DNA of 24,779 nt from positions 1-24,779 of the forward strand of contig JANMQQ010000404.1 in NCBI GenBank assembly GCA_031370545.1. Reading direction: 5' to 3'. This DNA is from UBA6921 sp031370545 (GTDB lineage Bacteria; Pseudomonadota; Gammaproteobacteria; SG8-11). This document shows, one piece after another, positions 22,530 through 24,779 of this stretch; within the stretch, counting starts at the first letter, position 1, and every line of letters starts with the position of its first letter. A program made the position numbers and the translations under genes. Below the pieces are notes generated by a model that saw only the letters and a list, made by a program, of their open reading frames with translations, was not told where the DNA came from and searched no databases.

Positions 22530-22881
22530 CCCGCACGGCCGCAAATTCGAGAGCAGGCTGATGATGTTTGCGGCTTGGCGCAGGCGGGCATCGCAGCCCA
22601 GTATGCAAAAAGCCCAGTCGCGCAGGCGCAATATGCACACCTGCTCACAACGAGTTCGGCATACGCTCATGGCCACGATCAAACTCTGGTAGGTAGAGGG
22701 CAGAGCAGATTCCCCCAGATTTAGTGGTAAAATCCTAAGTTGAGGTCCGGTGGGCCACTACTAAATCCGATGGAATGTGTTTGAAATTCCTATCCCCCAC
22801 CGAGGAGATCTCCATCCGTGTCACCTTGTTCATGAACGGCCCACTCGCCACCCCTCGTTCAACTATGAGGACCTTCAAGCC
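22530..22881. other. Intergenic region before the phosphoesterase gene
   Basis: About 350 bp without a credible gene. It holds an inverted repeat, GATTTAGT (22718-22725) with ACTAAATC (22760-22767), extendable to about 11 pairs with a wobble, around a 34-base interval. This may be a regulatory hairpin or the end of a lost insertion sequence. No clear promoter for the downstream gene was seen. Confidence 0.4.
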
Positions 22882-24779
22882 ATGTCAAATCCGATTCCCC
22901 GGCAATGCCAGCCCCTTGCCAACACCATATCCAATCTGTCCGCTCAGATCGACACACTGCAGGAGGAGTTGAACCGCGCGGCGCCTCAGGACAAACCACG
23001 CATCCTGAAGGAGATCCGCGCCAAGGCGGGCGCCCTCGAGCAGGCGCAGGAGGACCTCCAGACCTGCCTGATAGAACACCCGCCCGGCCCCGACTTTCAC
23101 GACGTACCCGCCGACACGGTGGCGCCGGTCTCCACTGACGAGAGTCCAGTCACGCTGACCAAGTCTATCGAGTGGAGCTTTCTGCAGCGCAAGCTCGATC
23201 AGTTCATCAACCTGCGCACCGACGCGCCGCTGTTCAAGGTGCGGCTGCACAACCATACGATAGCCAACAGCTCGCTGGACGAGCAGCCCGACAGCGATGT
23301 GACCATCTCGATGCTGGCGGCCTTTGCCGACAACGGGCAGGTGGTGCTGGGCTACAAGCCGATCGTCTCTCTGGACATGCAGAAGCTGCCAGGCGGTTTT
23401 TGGTTCGACGACATCAACAGCAGTTCGATCACCTTCACGGCCGACCCCGGGCAGCCCGTGTTGCCGTTCACGATCAAGGTGGTTTTCGAGACGGCGGGCC
23501 CCATCGAATTGCCGACCCACGATTCCTTACCCCACCCTATGGACATCATCGAATTCGACGTCACGCTGAGGCTGTCGCTGACCTGGCGCGATCGGGCCCG
23601 GGACATGGATTTCCTGTCGTGGCTGGACCCGCTGAGCAAGATCTCGGACGACGACGATCTGGAGGCGGCCGTCGAGCAGTTCGTCCGGGTGCACCTGGTC
23701 ACCAAGCACCCGTCCGACCTCGGCGGCATGAGTCAGAAGGGCATGCGCATGAAAATCTACGACCATTTGAAAGACTGGAAGACAAGGACCGGCATCAACA
23801 GGAACATCAGCCAGTGGCTGTTGGGTGGTGACGGCTCTTATCCGGTCATCGACTTTGTCAACGACGGCACGTCGATGAAGTTCACCTACCAGGTGCCGAA
23901 GAACGTGCTGGATCCGTTCGCGGACAACGCGCCGGCAGGTTGGCCGTTCAACGCCCACACCGCGCCCAACCCGGCGCTCGACTTCTCGCTGCCGCCCAAC
24001 CTGGCCAAGATCGACCACATCGTGGTGTTGACCATGGAGAACCGGTCGTTCGATCACATGCTGGGCTACTTGAGCCTGCCGACGAGTGCCGGTGGCATGG
24101 GGCGAACAGACGTCGACGGCCTGAAGGGCGGCGAGTCGGTGACGTTTAACGGCGACAGCTACCCTTCGTTTGCCCTGGCCGGTGGTCAGACGGTGTTCGG
24201 CCCCGACCCGGGCCACAGCTTCGGCTCCGTTTTTCATCAGATCAATGCTGACGCTGAGCGACCGGGCAGCGGGCGGATGAACGGCTTCGTCCGCAGCTTT
24301 GCCGACGACGCCGCTGCGCGCGAGGAAGGAGCGATCATGGGCTATCACCGGGGCGAGAACGTGCCGACCTACGATGCGCTGGTGCGGGACTTCTCCTTCA
24401 GCCACCGCTGGTTTGCCTCGCACCCGGGGCCGACCTTCTGCAACCGCTTCTACGAGATGACCGGCCGGCTGAACCTTGCCAGTGGGCTCAATCCCAACCT
24501 GCCGAAGAACACCTGGGAGCTGAGCAACTCCAACCCGCTGACACCCGTGTTTACGAAGACCATCTTCGATCACCTATCCGACAGCTCGGTCAGCTGGAAG
24601 TACTACGAGTATGCCTACTGCTTTCTGCGCTTCTTTGCCAAGTACACATTCGACGACCAGAACATCGTGGCAGTCGACGACCCGCAGCGGGGGTTCTTCG
24701 CTGACGCGGCGCGGGGGACGCTGCCCTCGGTCTGCTTCATCGATCCGCACTTCATCGAGCTGCCGCCGGACGCCAACTG
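22882..24779 (+). CDS. Phosphoesterase family protein (phospholipase C/AcpA-like) with N-terminal extension, 3' truncated by window
   Basis: An open frame of 632 codons that runs off the right edge. From about residue 376 it is a PF04185-type phosphoesterase: 'KIDHIVVLTMENRSFDHMLGY' with metal-binding ENRSFDH at 386-392, 'FGPDPGHSFGSV' (439-450), 'HPGPTFCNRFYEMTG' (514-528) whose T518 is the likely nucleophile by comparison with AcpA and PLC, and 'SVCFIDPHF' (616-624). Such enzymes hydrolyse phospholipids or phosphate monoesters. Residues 1-370 are unusual. A helical, probably coiled-coil start (about 10-60, 'LSAQIDTLQEELNRAAP') is followed by a beta-rich region (about 105-245), a helical part (about 250-315) and a linker. 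There is no signal peptide. ATG 22882 has GAGG 12 bp upstream; in-frame codons extend back to about 22765. G+C is about 60% or more, clearly above the neighbouring island DNA, suggesting separate origin. Confidence 0.85.
   Translation, partial: MSNPIPRQCQPLANTISNLSAQIDTLQEELNRAAPQDKPRILKEIRAKAGALEQAQEDLQTCLIEHPPGPDFHDVPADTVAPVSTDESPVTLTKSIEWSFLQRKLDQFINLRTDAPLFKVRLHNHTIANSSLDEQPDSDVTISMLAAFADNGQVVLGYKPIVSLDMQKLPGGFWFDDINSSSITFTADPGQPVLPFTIKVVFETAGPIELPTHDSLPHPMDIIEFDVTLRLSLTWRDRARDMDFLSWLDPLSKISDDDDLEAAVEQFVRVHLVTKHPSDLGGMSQKGMRMKIYDHLKDWKTRTGINRNISQWLLGGDGSYPVIDFVNDGTSMKFTYQVPKNVLDPFADNAPAGWPFNAHTAPNPALDFSLPPNLAKIDHIVVLTMENRSFDHMLGYLSLPTSAGGMGRTDVDGLKGGESVTFNGDSYPSFALAGGQTVFGPDPGHSFGSVFHQINADAERPGSGRMNGFVRSFADDAAAREEGAIMGYHRGENVPTYDALVRDFSFSHRWFASHPGPTFCNRFYEMTGRLNLASGLNPNLPKNTWELSNSNPLTPVFTKTIFDHLSDSSVSWKYYEYAYCFLRFFAKYTFDDQNIVAVDDPQRGFFADAARGTLPSVCFIDPHFIELPPDAN

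Noticed and set aside
22497..22682. 61-codon cysteine-rich minus-strand frame upstream of the toxin
   Set aside because: It covers the toxin-antitoxin promoter, lacks a ribosome site and shows no family pattern.
22885..24573. Long minus-strand frames (211 and 348 codons) at the right end
   Set aside because: They are GC-rich shadows of the phosphoesterase gene, which has clear motifs on the plus strand.

Overview
This window looks like chromosome from a gammaproteobacterium of intermediate G+C content. The gene orders glyS-gmhB-plsC, thiS-thiG-trmB and mutY-yggX, and the similarity of the proteins, are typical of that class. The clustered carbon genes (tkt-gap-pgk-pyk-fba, next to a secreted alpha-carbonic anhydrase) would suit an autotroph with a Calvin cycle. 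That is inference: no RuBisCO or phosphoribulokinase gene is visible.

Layout, left to right. (1) 1-2144: end of glyS, then gmhB and plsC (translation, LPS heptose synthesis, phospholipid synthesis). (2) 2145-4210: a patchy region with tRNA-Arg(CCG), a diverged 48-bp direct repeat, a frameshifted remnant of a sensor histidine kinase ATPase domain, an intact CheY/Rcp1-like response regulator, and a small cysteine-rich DUF3330-like protein on the minus strand. (3) 4211-12257: alpha-carbonic anhydrase with its own terminator, then tkt, gap, pgk, pyk and fba on one strand, closed by a strong terminator. An 80-bp nested palindrome of a dispersed-repeat type lies between gap and pgk. (4) 12350-17080: an orphan OmpR-type regulator; convergent trmB-thiG-thiS; tRNA-Gly(CCC) with a good promoter; a membrane zinc-ribbon protein followed by a 33-residue membrane peptide; mutY-yggX; tRNA-Phe(GAA).

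(5) 17081-24779: accessory DNA. It begins at the 3' end of tRNA-Phe with a tyrosine integrase and an overlapping excisionase-like gene, the usual left end of a genomic island. There follow about 650 bp without a convincing gene, then a three-gene minus-strand cassette of unknown function: a small membrane protein, an LPP20-like lipoprotein and a signal-peptide-bearing, probably beta-rich envelope protein. Next come about 700 bp without a gene and a HigB/HigA-type toxin-antitoxin pair. The last gene is a large, GC-rich, plus-strand frame running off the window edge. It encodes a phosphoesterase (phospholipase C/acid phosphatase AcpA family) with an unusual N-terminal extension. The far end of the island is not seen.

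The most interesting unexplained parts are the three-gene envelope cassette, the two-part phosphoesterase at the right edge, the long out-of-frame overlap of the excisionase-like and integrase genes, and the toxin-antitoxin promoter that predicts a leaderless toxin message.
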